Below the pieces are notes generated by a model. That model saw only the letters and a list, made by a program, of their open reading frames with translations, did not search any database and was not told the DNA's origin. The translations under genes were made by a program, and so were the position numbers. This document shows, piece by piece, positions 25,456 through 33,511 of a stretch of DNA of 64,000 bases. Source of the stretch: Fidelibacterota bacterium 408169 (lineage in GTDB: Bacteria; Fidelibacterota; Marinisomatia; Marinisomatales; TCS55); assembly GCA_002256485.1 (NCBI GenBank), contig NNSG01000006.1, positions 1-64,000 on the forward strand, written 5' to 3'. Each line of letters starts with the position of its first letter. Within the stretch, counting starts at the first letter, position 1.

Positions 25456-26870
25456 ATAAATTTATAAACATAGTATTAGTATTTTCTTTTGTATTGATAT
25501 CAATATTAAGTGGCGCATCTCGCATAGCGTATACCCGCCCGGGATTTATGATAAAAATTCCTTCATCCAGCGTGAAGAAGGCGCCGTATTTATTCCGTAC
25601 TGGATTTGGTGTTGAACTACATCGTTTTGATCCTTTTAACTCTGCTCAAGGTATATATTTTGATATGGAGCTGGGAAAAAATTTTACTTTTGGATTTTCT
25701 TCTGTGCAAACTGCCGATAGTACAGCACCAGCGCTTTTAGGTAAAACGGGTTATACTCCTCCCGTAGAATTTGGTTTTCATTTGCAGCAACGTGTATACA
25801 CTTATAATAATGTATCCCTATCACTTGGTTTACAAGATATTGTTTTTCAAAACGCAGAAAGCAGTGGAGGCGGTTTAAGTCTGGATCCAGAACAACTATC
25901 GTTTTTTGTTGTTGTTAGCAGTGAAAAAGATTTGGGTAAATATCATTTAAACACCTTTATGGGATTTGGCTCGGGTGGTTTTGCGCCGACAGACACAATT
26001 AACACTTCAGTTGTAGAGGGTTCAACATCACCAGACACAGAGACGACGACCAATGAAGGCACTAAATCAGGTGTATTTATGGGTGTCATTATGAATACGC
26101 CATATCTTAGTAAATGGGGTGGAATAGATATTGTGGGTGAATTCGACGGGACAGGCATCAATGTGGGACTCCGCATCCCCCTTACCTCGGATTATCGCCT
26201 GAACTTAGGATTCACCCACATAGAAAAATTACCGGACTGGAAATCAAGATACTGGGAAGGCCATCCGGGCGTCACATTGGGATTTGATATGGCAGTGCCT
26301 CGCGGGTTAAAAAGCGCCTCTGGTGGTTCAGGAGGGCCATCTCCTTTCCCTGGAAGCCAACTGAAATTACCAGCTACGGGACAATTTGAATCATTATCAT
26401 CATCAATGGACTCTACACTGTCTATGGCCGATTTTGCAGTACACACTGTTCGGGATTCCATGATAATGTTAAAAAATGAAATGCGTAATCTCATGGTCCA
26501 ATTGGCTTCTATAGAACAACAGTCTCAATTTTTAGAAGATTCATTACTCTCGATGAAATTGAGTCGCAATGTTGATGAAAAAAATATGAACGAAGCCATG
26601 CGTCACTTGTCAAAATCGCTACGCTATTTTTATGCGAGTGATTATCGCACCGCTTTACAGGAAGTAGAATCAGCTCTGGACTTGAATCCGAATATGGCCT
26701 TGGCTTATGCACGGCGCGGATCGATTTATTATAAACTTGGTGACATTCAACGGGCGACAATTAACTGGAATTTAGCATTGCGAATGGATCCTGAATATGA
26801 TGATGTACGCAATATTTTAAAGGCGTTACACGAAAACCGTTTGAAGTCCACTAGCATTGTAGAGGAATAA
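25452..26870 (+). CDS. Exported protein with beta-barrel-like N-domain and C-terminal TPR
   Basis: The third gene of the motor operon starts at a GTG whose last two bases belong to the preceding TGA. The 472 residues begin with a signal peptide (NIVLVFSFVLISILSGAS). A region of about 260 residues has alternating hydrophobic strands and Gly/aromatic turns (YTYNNVSLSLGLQDIVFQN; GINVGLRIPLTSDYRLNLGF) typical of outer-membrane barrels. A Gly/Ser/Pro linker, a helical segment (about 330-375) and two TPRs (SDYRTALQEVESALDLNP; YYKLGDIQRATINWNLAL) follow. The C-terminus lacks a terminal Phe, as expected if the barrel is N-terminal and the TPR part faces the periplasm. Six bases separate it from motA, so it may link the motor to the outer membrane. 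Confidence 0.75.
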   Translation: MNKFINIVLVFSFVLISILSGASRIAYTRPGFMIKIPSSSVKKAPYLFRTGFGVELHRFDPFNSAQGIYFDMELGKNFTFGFSSVQTADSTAPALLGKTGYTPPVEFGFHLQQRVYTYNNVSLSLGLQDIVFQNAESSGGGLSLDPEQLSFFVVVSSEKDLGKYHLNTFMGFGSGGFAPTDTINTSVVEGSTSPDTETTTNEGTKSGVFMGVIMNTPYLSKWGGIDIVGEFDGTGINVGLRIPLTSDYRLNLGFTHIEKLPDWKSRYWEGHPGVTLGFDMAVPRGLKSASGGSGGPSPFPGSQLKLPATGQFESLSSSMDSTLSMADFAVHTVRDSMIMLKNEMRNLMVQLASIEQQSQFLEDSLLSMKLSRNVDEKNMNEAMRHLSKSLRYFYASDYRTALQEVESALDLNPNMALAYARRGSIYYKLGDIQRATINWNLALRMDPEYDDVRNILKALHENRLKSTSIVEE

Positions 26871-26876
26871 GAAAGT

Positions 26877-27659
26877 ATGGATATTGCAACATTAATAGGT
26901 ATTATTCTTGGTTTGGGATCAATTTTTGGTGGAATATTTATGGCAGCTTCAGCTGCTAATGCAGGCATGGGAGGATTTCTGTCTCCTTCAAGTTTTGCGA
27001 TTGTTGTTGGTGGTATGATAGCTTCAGTTTCAGTCGCATTTCCATTGTCAGATGTATTAAAACTGGGTGCAGCTATGGGAGCTGTGTTTAAAGGTGGAAA
27101 GCTTAAGCTTGGCGTGGTGGTAGATGATGCCGTAGAAGCAGCAGATGTAGGAAGAAAAGGAGCAGCTGAACTTGAAAAATCAGTAGATAACATCAAAAAT
27201 CCATTTTTCAGGGACGGTGTTCAAATGGTCGTTGATGGTTATTCGCTTGGTGAATTAACAGAAATTTTAGAAACTCGAATTGAGTATAGGGAAGTACGTG
27301 AAAAAACTCAAGCAGGATTGTTTAAATCAATGGGAACAATGGCACCCGCTTGGGGAATGATAGGAACATTGATTGGTTTAGTTATTATGTTGGCTGGTTT
27401 TGGCGGAGAGGGCGGAGCTGATTCATTAGGCCCTGGGATGTCAGCGGCATTAATCACAACATTTTATGGAGCAGTTTTAGCTAATTTGTTTTTTCTGCCT
27501 ATGAGTGAAAAACTGAATACCAGAATTAGTTTTACAAGCACAATGCAAGCCATGCTTGTTGAGGCCTCGAGGTTAATTCACCAAAAAAAGCACCCTTTGA
27601 TTGTTAGGGAAAAATTAAATTCCTTTATTCCACCAAAGGAATGGAAAAAAGAAGAATAA
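26877..27659 (+). CDS. motA: MotA-family stator subunit
   Basis: This 260-residue four-helix protein forms the ion channel with MotB and pushes against a FliG-type rotor. Helix 1 (TLIGIILGLGSIFGGIFMAA) and helix 2 (FAIVVGGMIASVSVAFPL) are followed by a cytoplasmic loop with the basic/acidic pattern RKGAAELEKSVDNIKNPFFRDGVQMVVDGY, split here only by reading; its R...E spacing resembles the charged MotA residues that contact FliG. Helix 3 carries the conserved Pro (MGTMAPAWGMIGTLIGL) and helix 4 is TTFYGAVLANLFFLPM. ExbB/TolQ is excluded by the four-helix MotA layout and the MVVDG motif. It is 4 bases before motB. Confidence 0.93.
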   Translation: MDIATLIGIILGLGSIFGGIFMAASAANAGMGGFLSPSSFAIVVGGMIASVSVAFPLSDVLKLGAAMGAVFKGGKLKLGVVVDDAVEAADVGRKGAAELEKSVDNIKNPFFRDGVQMVVDGYSLGELTEILETRIEYREVREKTQAGLFKSMGTMAPAWGMIGTLIGLVIMLAGFGGEGGADSLGPGMSAALITTFYGAVLANLFFLPMSEKLNTRISFTSTMQAMLVEASRLIHQKKHPLIVREKLNSFIPPKEWKKEE

Positions 27660-27663
27660 TTAA

Positions 27664-28467
27664 ATGCCAAAATCCTCAAAAGAAAAGAAAGCATACCAAG
27701 CCGGAATTACTAAAGGAAAAACCCTTGTTGATGAGGGACTCCCCGGTTGGTTTGGAACCTTTGCAGATATGATGACATTACTTTTTGCTTTTTTTGTTTT
27801 GTTGGCTGCTATTTCGACCATTGATCCTGTAAAATTACAGGAAATGGCCGATTCCATGGGAAAATCAGTCGGTAGTAAAATAAAAAAAGAAAGCCAGGCA
27901 ATGAACCTCGCTGATATCAAAAAAGCTGCACAGAACATGGTAAATAAAATGAAAGAAGAATCAGAATCTGGTGAAGCACCTGTAGATGTAACAACCGGTC
28001 CTAAAGGAGTTACAATTGGTATTTCATCTGATATAAGTTTTACGTCTGGTTCTGCAAAAACTAAACCGCAAATTATTAATATATTGACCAAAATTGTTCC
28101 AACAATAGACAAATCCTATTTCCAGATAGCAGTAGAAGGTCACACAGATAATGAAAAACTTCCGGAAAAACTACAGGAAAAATACCCAACTAACTGGGAA
28201 TTGTCATCAGCTAGGGCATCGGCTGTTGTAAGAGAATTGATAAAATTAGGAGTAAACCCTACAAGGTTGGAAGCAGTAGGTTATGGTGAATTTGTCCCCC
28301 GGGATAAATTATCTCATGAATTAGTTACTGGAGAAATCATAAACAAATACAATAAGACTGTTCAGCAAAAAGCACGCAACAGACGCGTTGAAATAACATT
28401 CTTAGCGCCACATTATTCCAAACAAGATTCAGGTGTAGCTGGTACTGAGACAGGAAAGACAACATAG
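27664..28467 (+). CDS. motB: MotB-family stator subunit
   Basis: This 267-residue stator partner has a short cytoplasmic N-terminus and one membrane helix with the ion-binding Asp35 in GTFADMMTLLFAFFVLLAA. A plug/linker region follows (IDPVKLQEMADSMGKSVGS), then the OmpA-like peptidoglycan-binding domain at about 145-255 (VEGHTDNEKLP, LSSARASAVVRELI, RLEAVGYGEFVP, ARNRRVEITFL). All elements needed for a wall-anchored ion-driven stator are intact. Proton versus sodium use cannot be decided from the sequence. The next gene starts 31 bases downstream with a strong AAGGAG site. Confidence 0.94.
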   Translation: MPKSSKEKKAYQAGITKGKTLVDEGLPGWFGTFADMMTLLFAFFVLLAAISTIDPVKLQEMADSMGKSVGSKIKKESQAMNLADIKKAAQNMVNKMKEESESGEAPVDVTTGPKGVTIGISSDISFTSGSAKTKPQIINILTKIVPTIDKSYFQIAVEGHTDNEKLPEKLQEKYPTNWELSSARASAVVRELIKLGVNPTRLEAVGYGEFVPRDKLSHELVTGEIINKYNKTVQQKARNRRVEITFLAPHYSKQDSGVAGTETGKTT

Positions 28468-28498
28468 AGATTTATATTTGATAAGCAAAGGAGCTATC

Positions 28499-30031
28499 AT
28501 GAGTAAATATAACATATTTCATAAACAATTTTTATTGGCAGTATTCTGTGTAAACATAGTTTGGGGACAAGGCAGTGGTTACCTTGCACAGAAATTGATG
28601 GTAGAAAATGACTTGCGACAGCGTATCACAGATGCTTTGTCCAAAATAATTGATGACCGTAAATATGTCATTGATGTGGATGCAGATATTGAAATCAGCG
28701 GAGGAAGCGAAGAACAAATAACTATCCTGGATGAAAGTCAACAAATCAGCCAACACACAGAAGATGTATCCGCTGCCCAAGATGTGCTCGATCGATCTGT
28801 GGAAAATCAAAGTGGAGGTATTACCAGTGGATTACCAATCCCCGGTTTCGAATTTGAATCAGACGCTGGTAGATCTACACCTGTTACCAACGATGTAGAG
28901 TCACCATCAACGCTCTCAGTACCAGTCCCATCTAAAAGTGGACAAGGAAAGGTTCTTTCACGGACAGTGACCAGCAAACACCCCTCTACAGCCTACGTTA
29001 AAAAACTGGAAATAAGTATCATTCTCCAAGAAGGAGCAGCTCCTGAACTTATTGAAAATATCCGACAAGTAGTAATGGTCGCTGCTCGTTTTAATCGCGC
29101 TAGGGGTGATGCGTTAAGCATAATGACTGCTACATTTAAAGAGCGACGAGACGAAAAAACAGCCGAACAGGTTTTACTAAAAAATATTGCTGAAAAACTA
29201 GAATCGTTGGAGCAACAAAAATCAAGCGATGGTTTTGTAAACTGGAAAGAGGAATTGGATAGCTATAAAGCACAAGAAGAAGAAAGACGTGCGCAAGATA
29301 AAATGTATTTTCAACAACAGTTAACCAGTTTGGAATCTGCAGCTAGAGACAGAGCGTACCAGACAGAAAAAAGAGATATTTTGCGCCGTGATTCACTAAA
29401 ACTTCAAGCCCTGAATAATGAAATTTCCAGCCTGAAATCCATGATATCATCTAATGAAATTTCTGGTGATGAAGTTGATCAAGCCCAAAGTGCTATGGGT
29501 GAAAAAATGAGTGAAAAAGAAAAATTGGACGCTCAAATAGCGGAAAAAATGGCAATGCTGGACGCAGTACAATCAGACTTAGATCGTATGAATGGTGGCA
29601 GATCATCCACTATGATGATTGTATTTGTTTCTTTATTGGGCGCATTGGTTATTGTGCTCGTTGTCGTATTGGTCATTATGATTATGGGAAATAGGCAGAA
29701 ACAACAACTTCCACCGCCTTGGATGTATCCTCCAAGACCAAGGAAAAAAAAAAGTGAAAATAACACAGTGACAACTCCTCAGCCTCCAGTTCCACCACAA
29801 ACAGTTAATCCGATAGAAGATACTGGTGTTTTACAGAGTGAGATTTCAGACATGCGTCAAGCAGTTGTTTCCATGAGCGTGAGCCAACCGAATACAGCAA
29901 CCCGAATTGTAAAAGAATGGATGGAAGATGATGCCCCACCGCCAGAACCAGAACCCGTTGTTGTAGCAGCTCCCGCAGAACAAGAAGACGAGGATGGCGG
30001 TAAAAAGAAAAAAAAGAAGAAGAAAAAATAA
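28499..30031 (+). CDS. Reduced FliF-like ring protein with coiled coil and FliG-binding tail
   Basis: The ATG at 28499 follows AAGGAG by 4 bases and is preferred to an upstream in-frame ATG. The 510-residue product has a signal peptide (FLLAVFCVNIVWG). Residues about 30-213 resemble the FliF ring-building domain RBM3 (LRQRITDALSKIIDDRKYV; VKKLEISIILQEG; ARFNRARGDALSIMTATF, compare FliF's RGD-S/T-V-x-V). A charged coiled coil (about 220-365) and one membrane helix (about 370-395; MMIVFVSLLGALVIVL) follow. The cytosolic tail contains QPNTATRIVKEWMED, which resembles the FliF C-terminal FliG-binding helix (NPxxVAxVIRxWL pattern). RBM1, RBM2 and the N-terminal membrane helix of FliF are absent. 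The protein ends in nine Lys residues. FliF homology is inferred from pattern and neighbours. Confidence 0.78.
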   Translation: MSKYNIFHKQFLLAVFCVNIVWGQGSGYLAQKLMVENDLRQRITDALSKIIDDRKYVIDVDADIEISGGSEEQITILDESQQISQHTEDVSAAQDVLDRSVENQSGGITSGLPIPGFEFESDAGRSTPVTNDVESPSTLSVPVPSKSGQGKVLSRTVTSKHPSTAYVKKLEISIILQEGAAPELIENIRQVVMVAARFNRARGDALSIMTATFKERRDEKTAEQVLLKNIAEKLESLEQQKSSDGFVNWKEELDSYKAQEEERRAQDKMYFQQQLTSLESAARDRAYQTEKRDILRRDSLKLQALNNEISSLKSMISSNEISGDEVDQAQSAMGEKMSEKEKLDAQIAEKMAMLDAVQSDLDRMNGGRSSTMMIVFVSLLGALVIVLVVVLVIMIMGNRQKQQLPPPWMYPPRPRKKKSENNTVTTPQPPVPPQTVNPIEDTGVLQSEISDMRQAVVSMSVSQPNTATRIVKEWMEDDAPPPEPEPVVVAAPAEQEDEDGGKKKKKKKKK

Positions 30032-30040
30032 GGCAAAGCC

Positions 30041-30973
30041 ATGATTACAGATATTAACAGACTTTCAGGCCTTCAAAAGGCAGCAATACTGTTCTCTGTT
30101 TTAGGAGAAGGCCTTGCGCTGACACTGGTAAAAGAATTGTCTAAAACAGATATACGCAAAGTAAGAGCCTCTATGCGCGAGTTAGATAATGTGTCTTTTG
30201 CCGTTAAGAAAAGAGTGATGGAAGAATTTTACTTCAGTTTTGTAAGTGAAAAATTCCACGAGGAAGAATCAGATGAACCTAAAAAACCTTTTAGTTTTTT
30301 AGAGGAAATAACAGATGAACAACTTATAGCTCTGGTTAAACCGGAAGCTGATTCAGTAGCAGCAATTACTTTGGCTCAAATATCGGGTGAACGGCGCAAT
30401 AATATAATGAACCGCTTATCCTCTGAATCAAAAGGCAACATCATTATGGAAATGGGTAATTTGAATGAAATCCCCTTGGAAGCAATTGTTAATGTGGCAA
30501 ACGATCTCCATAAGAAATCAAAATTTTTACCCAAAACAATTGCCTTCTCCCGTGGCGGAGGCAAAGATGTTGCAGAAATTTTAGGTGGTTTAAGTTCCGA
30601 AGAAGAAGCTCAATTTCTCGAAAATATTTCCAGGGAAAATCCAGATCTTGCTGCTGAAGTAAAAAAATATCACTTAACATGGGATGTTTTATTTGAAATT
30701 TTGCCGGACAATACAATACGTGATTTGATGAATTCTGTAGAGTTAGACACTATCGCCCTGGCCCTGAAGGGAATGACAGAAGACATTGTAAACAGAGTGA
30801 TTGAAAACTTACCAAAGAAGAAACAAGCTATGTATGAACCGGTGGAAGGTGCTGTTGCAAAGAGAGAAGTGGATGGTGCTCGTAAAGACATTGTTGCTGC
30901 TGCAAGACAATTGGAAAAAGATGGAGCCTTCAATTTGGCAGACTTGGTTGGTGGTGGAGAAATGGTAGAATAA
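30041..30973 (+). CDS. FliG-like rotor (switch) protein
   Basis: FliG is the rotor component that the stator acts on. The 310 residues keep all three FliG domains. The N-domain has LSGLQKAAILFSVLGEGLALTLVKEL. The middle domain starts FLEEITDEQLIALVKPEADS, where FliG normally has the EHPQ motif. The Gly-rich hinge GGGKDVAEILGGL (about 170-180) is kept, and the C-domain has the torque helix LPDNTIRDLMNSVELDTIALALKG (about 224-244), KGM.ED and a C-terminal RKDIVAAARQLEKDGAF helix. The length is slightly under the usual 330-345. It ends the operon, 30 bases before a terminator, and follows the FliF-like gene by 9 bases. No FliM or FliN gene is present nearby. Confidence 0.88.
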   Translation: MITDINRLSGLQKAAILFSVLGEGLALTLVKELSKTDIRKVRASMRELDNVSFAVKKRVMEEFYFSFVSEKFHEEESDEPKKPFSFLEEITDEQLIALVKPEADSVAAITLAQISGERRNNIMNRLSSESKGNIIMEMGNLNEIPLEAIVNVANDLHKKSKFLPKTIAFSRGGGKDVAEILGGLSSEEEAQFLENISRENPDLAAEVKKYHLTWDVLFEILPDNTIRDLMNSVELDTIALALKGMTEDIVNRVIENLPKKKQAMYEPVEGAVAKREVDGARKDIVAAARQLEKDGAFNLADLVGGGEMVE

Positions 30974-31002
30974 CAAAAATAACAATAGACCATTTTTATT
31001 AT

Positions 31003-31036
31003 AAACAGCCTTCGCAAATTGCGAGGGCTGTTTTAT
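31003..31036 (+). terminator. Rho-independent terminator ending the motor operon
   Basis: A 15-bp stem (AAACAGCCTTCGCAA / TTGCGAGGGCTGTTT, one G-T pair) with a very short loop and trailing T run lies 30 bases after the FliG-like stop. It marks the 3' end of the motor transcription unit. Confidence 0.88.
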
Positions 31037-31046
31037 TTTCACCGCT

Positions 31047-32579
31047 ATGTTTCGACCCATTCGAATACTTATTCTTTCATTATTGTTCCTTGGTTGTGTA
31101 AAGGAAATTAATTATGAAACACTGACCACGGCATATTCCGCTGACATCCGAGGGTTTGATCCGGCTTTTGCCACCGATATAAGAACAGGGAAAATTATAT
31201 CACTTGTTTATGATAATTTAGTGCGTTATGATAATGAAATGAATTTAGTACCAGCATTGGCTCAACGGTGGTCTGTTGATACATCTGGAAAAGAATATAC
31301 CTTTATAATTCGAAACAACGTTCATTTTCACGATGGTTCTCAATTGTCAATTTTGGATATTGCCAAATCATTTCAGAGAATTTTAGATCCAAACACAGCT
31401 TCTCCCCAAACATGGTTATTGGATCGTATTGCAGGTGCAAAAGATTTTATGACCGGTAAGGCAGATTCTTTAAAAGGGTTGATAATCTCCAACGATTCAA
31501 CAATCGTAATAAAGCTGGACAAACCTTTCGCGCCCTTTATTCAATATTTAGCTATGCCTGCAGTAGCGATAATTAATATAAAAGAGAGTAAATCATTATC
31601 TCAAGCGCCTGGCGGTTCAGGTCCTTGGAAATTGGAACAGTGGGAAAGGGACGGAGAAATAATTTTATCTCGAAATAATAAATATTGGGACAACCCTCCC
31701 AAAACAGAAAAAATACGCATACGCATTCTTTCTGAAGTCATGACTCAATCTGCAGAATTTGAAGCAGGGTCACTCGATATTCTAGAAGTACCCAAAAGTG
31801 AAATGAAATACTGGAATCAATACAACTATAACAAACTAGAAATAGATGAATTGAATATCTGGTATATTGGCATGAACTGCTCACGACCGCCTTTTAATGA
31901 TGTGCGTTTACGCCGAGCTATGAATTATGCAATTGACAGGGAAAAAATAATTCACACACTATTGGATAACTCGGTTACGATAGCCAATGGCCCTCTTCCT
32001 CCCCAGTTAGTATATGAAGTTGATAAGCCGCGCTATGAATACAATCCTAATCGAGCAATTCAATTGCTGGAAGAAGCTGGATTTGACAATGACCTACATA
32101 CAGAATTATACGTAGCTGGGGGATCGGGAATGTTTCATGTATTGGAGGCGTTACAATCCGATTGGGAAAAAGTTGGCATTACCGTTGATATTAAACGCAG
32201 CGACTGGAATGTATTCAAAACGTCCGTCCGGGAAGGGAAGCCAGATCTTTATTACTTGGACTGGTTTGCAGATTACCCCGATGGAGAGAATTTTTTATAT
32301 CCGTTGTTTCACAGCAAAGAATCCATGACAAAACGCAATCGGTTTTTCGATCCGGAAATAGATGCAATTATAGAAAAAATCCAACAATTAACGAATAGTG
32401 TCGAACGGCAACAATTAATTACAAAAGCGAACAGAATGGTTGTGGATGCAGCTCCCTGGGTGTTTTTATGGCACAGCAAAACAACATATTTGACCAGGGA
32501 ATGGATCTCTGGATTTGAACCGACTTCAATTTTTAATGCAAACCGTTACATGAATATAACCAAAAACCCTCCCAGATGA
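31047..32579 (+). CDS. Peptide/oligopeptide ABC transporter substrate-binding lipoprotein (family 5)
   Basis: This 510-residue DppA/OppA-type lipoprotein has a lipobox ending in Cys17 (LSLLFLGC). Family hallmarks include DPAFATDIRT, LVPALAQRWSVD, YTFIIRNNVHFHDGS, GSGPWKLEQWERDGEI, DVRLRRAMNYAIDREKI and WVFLWHS near the C-terminus. It captures a peptide or similar solute outside the inner membrane for the two permeases encoded next. The stop overlaps the first permease start by 4 bases. Confidence 0.93.
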   Translation: MFRPIRILILSLLFLGCVKEINYETLTTAYSADIRGFDPAFATDIRTGKIISLVYDNLVRYDNEMNLVPALAQRWSVDTSGKEYTFIIRNNVHFHDGSQLSILDIAKSFQRILDPNTASPQTWLLDRIAGAKDFMTGKADSLKGLIISNDSTIVIKLDKPFAPFIQYLAMPAVAIINIKESKSLSQAPGGSGPWKLEQWERDGEIILSRNNKYWDNPPKTEKIRIRILSEVMTQSAEFEAGSLDILEVPKSEMKYWNQYNYNKLEIDELNIWYIGMNCSRPPFNDVRLRRAMNYAIDREKIIHTLLDNSVTIANGPLPPQLVYEVDKPRYEYNPNRAIQLLEEAGFDNDLHTELYVAGGSGMFHVLEALQSDWEKVGITVDIKRSDWNVFKTSVREGKPDLYYLDWFADYPDGENFLYPLFHSKESMTKRNRFFDPEIDAIIEKIQQLTNSVERQQLITKANRMVVDAAPWVFLWHSKTTYLTREWISGFEPTSIFNANRYMNITKNPPR

Positions 32580-33511
32580 TTCAATATTTCCTAAATAGAC
32601 TCCTACAGACCATTCCGGTTTTATTCGGCGTTATTATAATTACGTTTGTCTTGATGTACATTATTCCCGGCGACCCCGTCGTTTCTATGGTTGGAGAACG
32701 ATACAACGAAGAAACCATTTTGCGCCTGCGGGAGGAAATGCATTTAGACGACCCTTTGTTTATCCAGTTTTTTCGATATGTAGGAAATGTCGTTCGAGGA
32801 AATTTTGGTAATTCGTTCATTACAGGTGAACCTGTTGTCAATCTGATAATGGAAAAATTTCCAAATACCATGATGCTGGCAGTGGGGGCCATGTTTTTTG
32901 CTGTAATAATCGGTCTCACAGCTGGAATTTTAACATCAATCCGTCCGGGCAGTTTTATTGATCGAGGTATAATGATTCTGGCTCTTGCGGGTATTTCTGC
33001 ACCGGTATTTTGGGTGGGATTGATACTCATATTGGTGGTGGGTGTGATGTTGCGCTGGTTACCGCCGACAGGTTTTGGGGGAATAGAATATCTTATTTTG
33101 CCCGCCCTGACACTCGGACTTAGATCAGCTGCTTATCTGGCCCGTTTAACACGAGCAACAATGTTGGATGTTATGAACCAGGATTATATCCGAACTGCTC
33201 GCTCAAAAAAGCTGTCGGAATGGAAAGTATATTTACAGCATGCATTTCCAAATACGTTAATTCCGGTTATTACAGTTATTGGCACAGATTTTGGCAGTTA
33301 TTTATCAGGTGCTGTGCTGACGGAATCCATCTTTGGTTGGCCGGGAATTGGTCGCTTGGCATTGGAAGCTATCATGAAAAGAGATTTTCCTGTCATTCAG
33401 GGAACAGTACTTTTTATGGCAATCATGTTTGTGCTCATGAATGTATTGGTGGATATGTTATATGGCGTTGTTGATCCAAAAATTAGACTTGAAAGATCTG
33501 GGAAATGGTAG
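32576..33511 (+). CDS. Peptide ABC transporter permease, DppB-like
   Basis: This 311-residue inner-membrane permease begins with the DppB-type helix NRLLQTIPVLFGVIIITFVLMY and PGDPV. It carries an EAA loop (LARLTRATMLDVMNQDYIRTARSKKLSE), the site that contacts the ATPase, and ends with VDMLYGVVDPKIRL. Six membrane helices are expected. It overlaps the following permease by 7 bases. Confidence 0.94.
   Translation: MIQYFLNRLLQTIPVLFGVIIITFVLMYIIPGDPVVSMVGERYNEETILRLREEMHLDDPLFIQFFRYVGNVVRGNFGNSFITGEPVVNLIMEKFPNTMMLAVGAMFFAVIIGLTAGILTSIRPGSFIDRGIMILALAGISAPVFWVGLILILVVGVMLRWLPPTGFGGIEYLILPALTLGLRSAAYLARLTRATMLDVMNQDYIRTARSKKLSEWKVYLQHAFPNTLIPVITVIGTDFGSYLSGAVLTESIFGWPGIGRLALEAIMKRDFPVIQGTVLFMAIMFVLMNVLVDMLYGVVDPKIRLERSGKW

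Noticed and set aside
26877-27659. Reading the MotA gene as an ExbB/TolQ homologue
   Set aside because: It has four helices, the MVVDG and PAWGMIGT motifs and an adjacent MotB with a peptidoglycan-binding domain.
27660-28112. Antisense ORF of 150 codons over motB
   Set aside because: It is the reverse-strand shadow of a clear MotB gene and lacks a ribosome site or motif.
28499-30031. Reading the FliF-like protein as a general coiled-coil membrane protein
   Set aside because: The ring-domain blocks, the C-terminal helix with the W-M ending and the adjacent FliG-like gene together favour FliF homology, though a structure search is needed to settle it.
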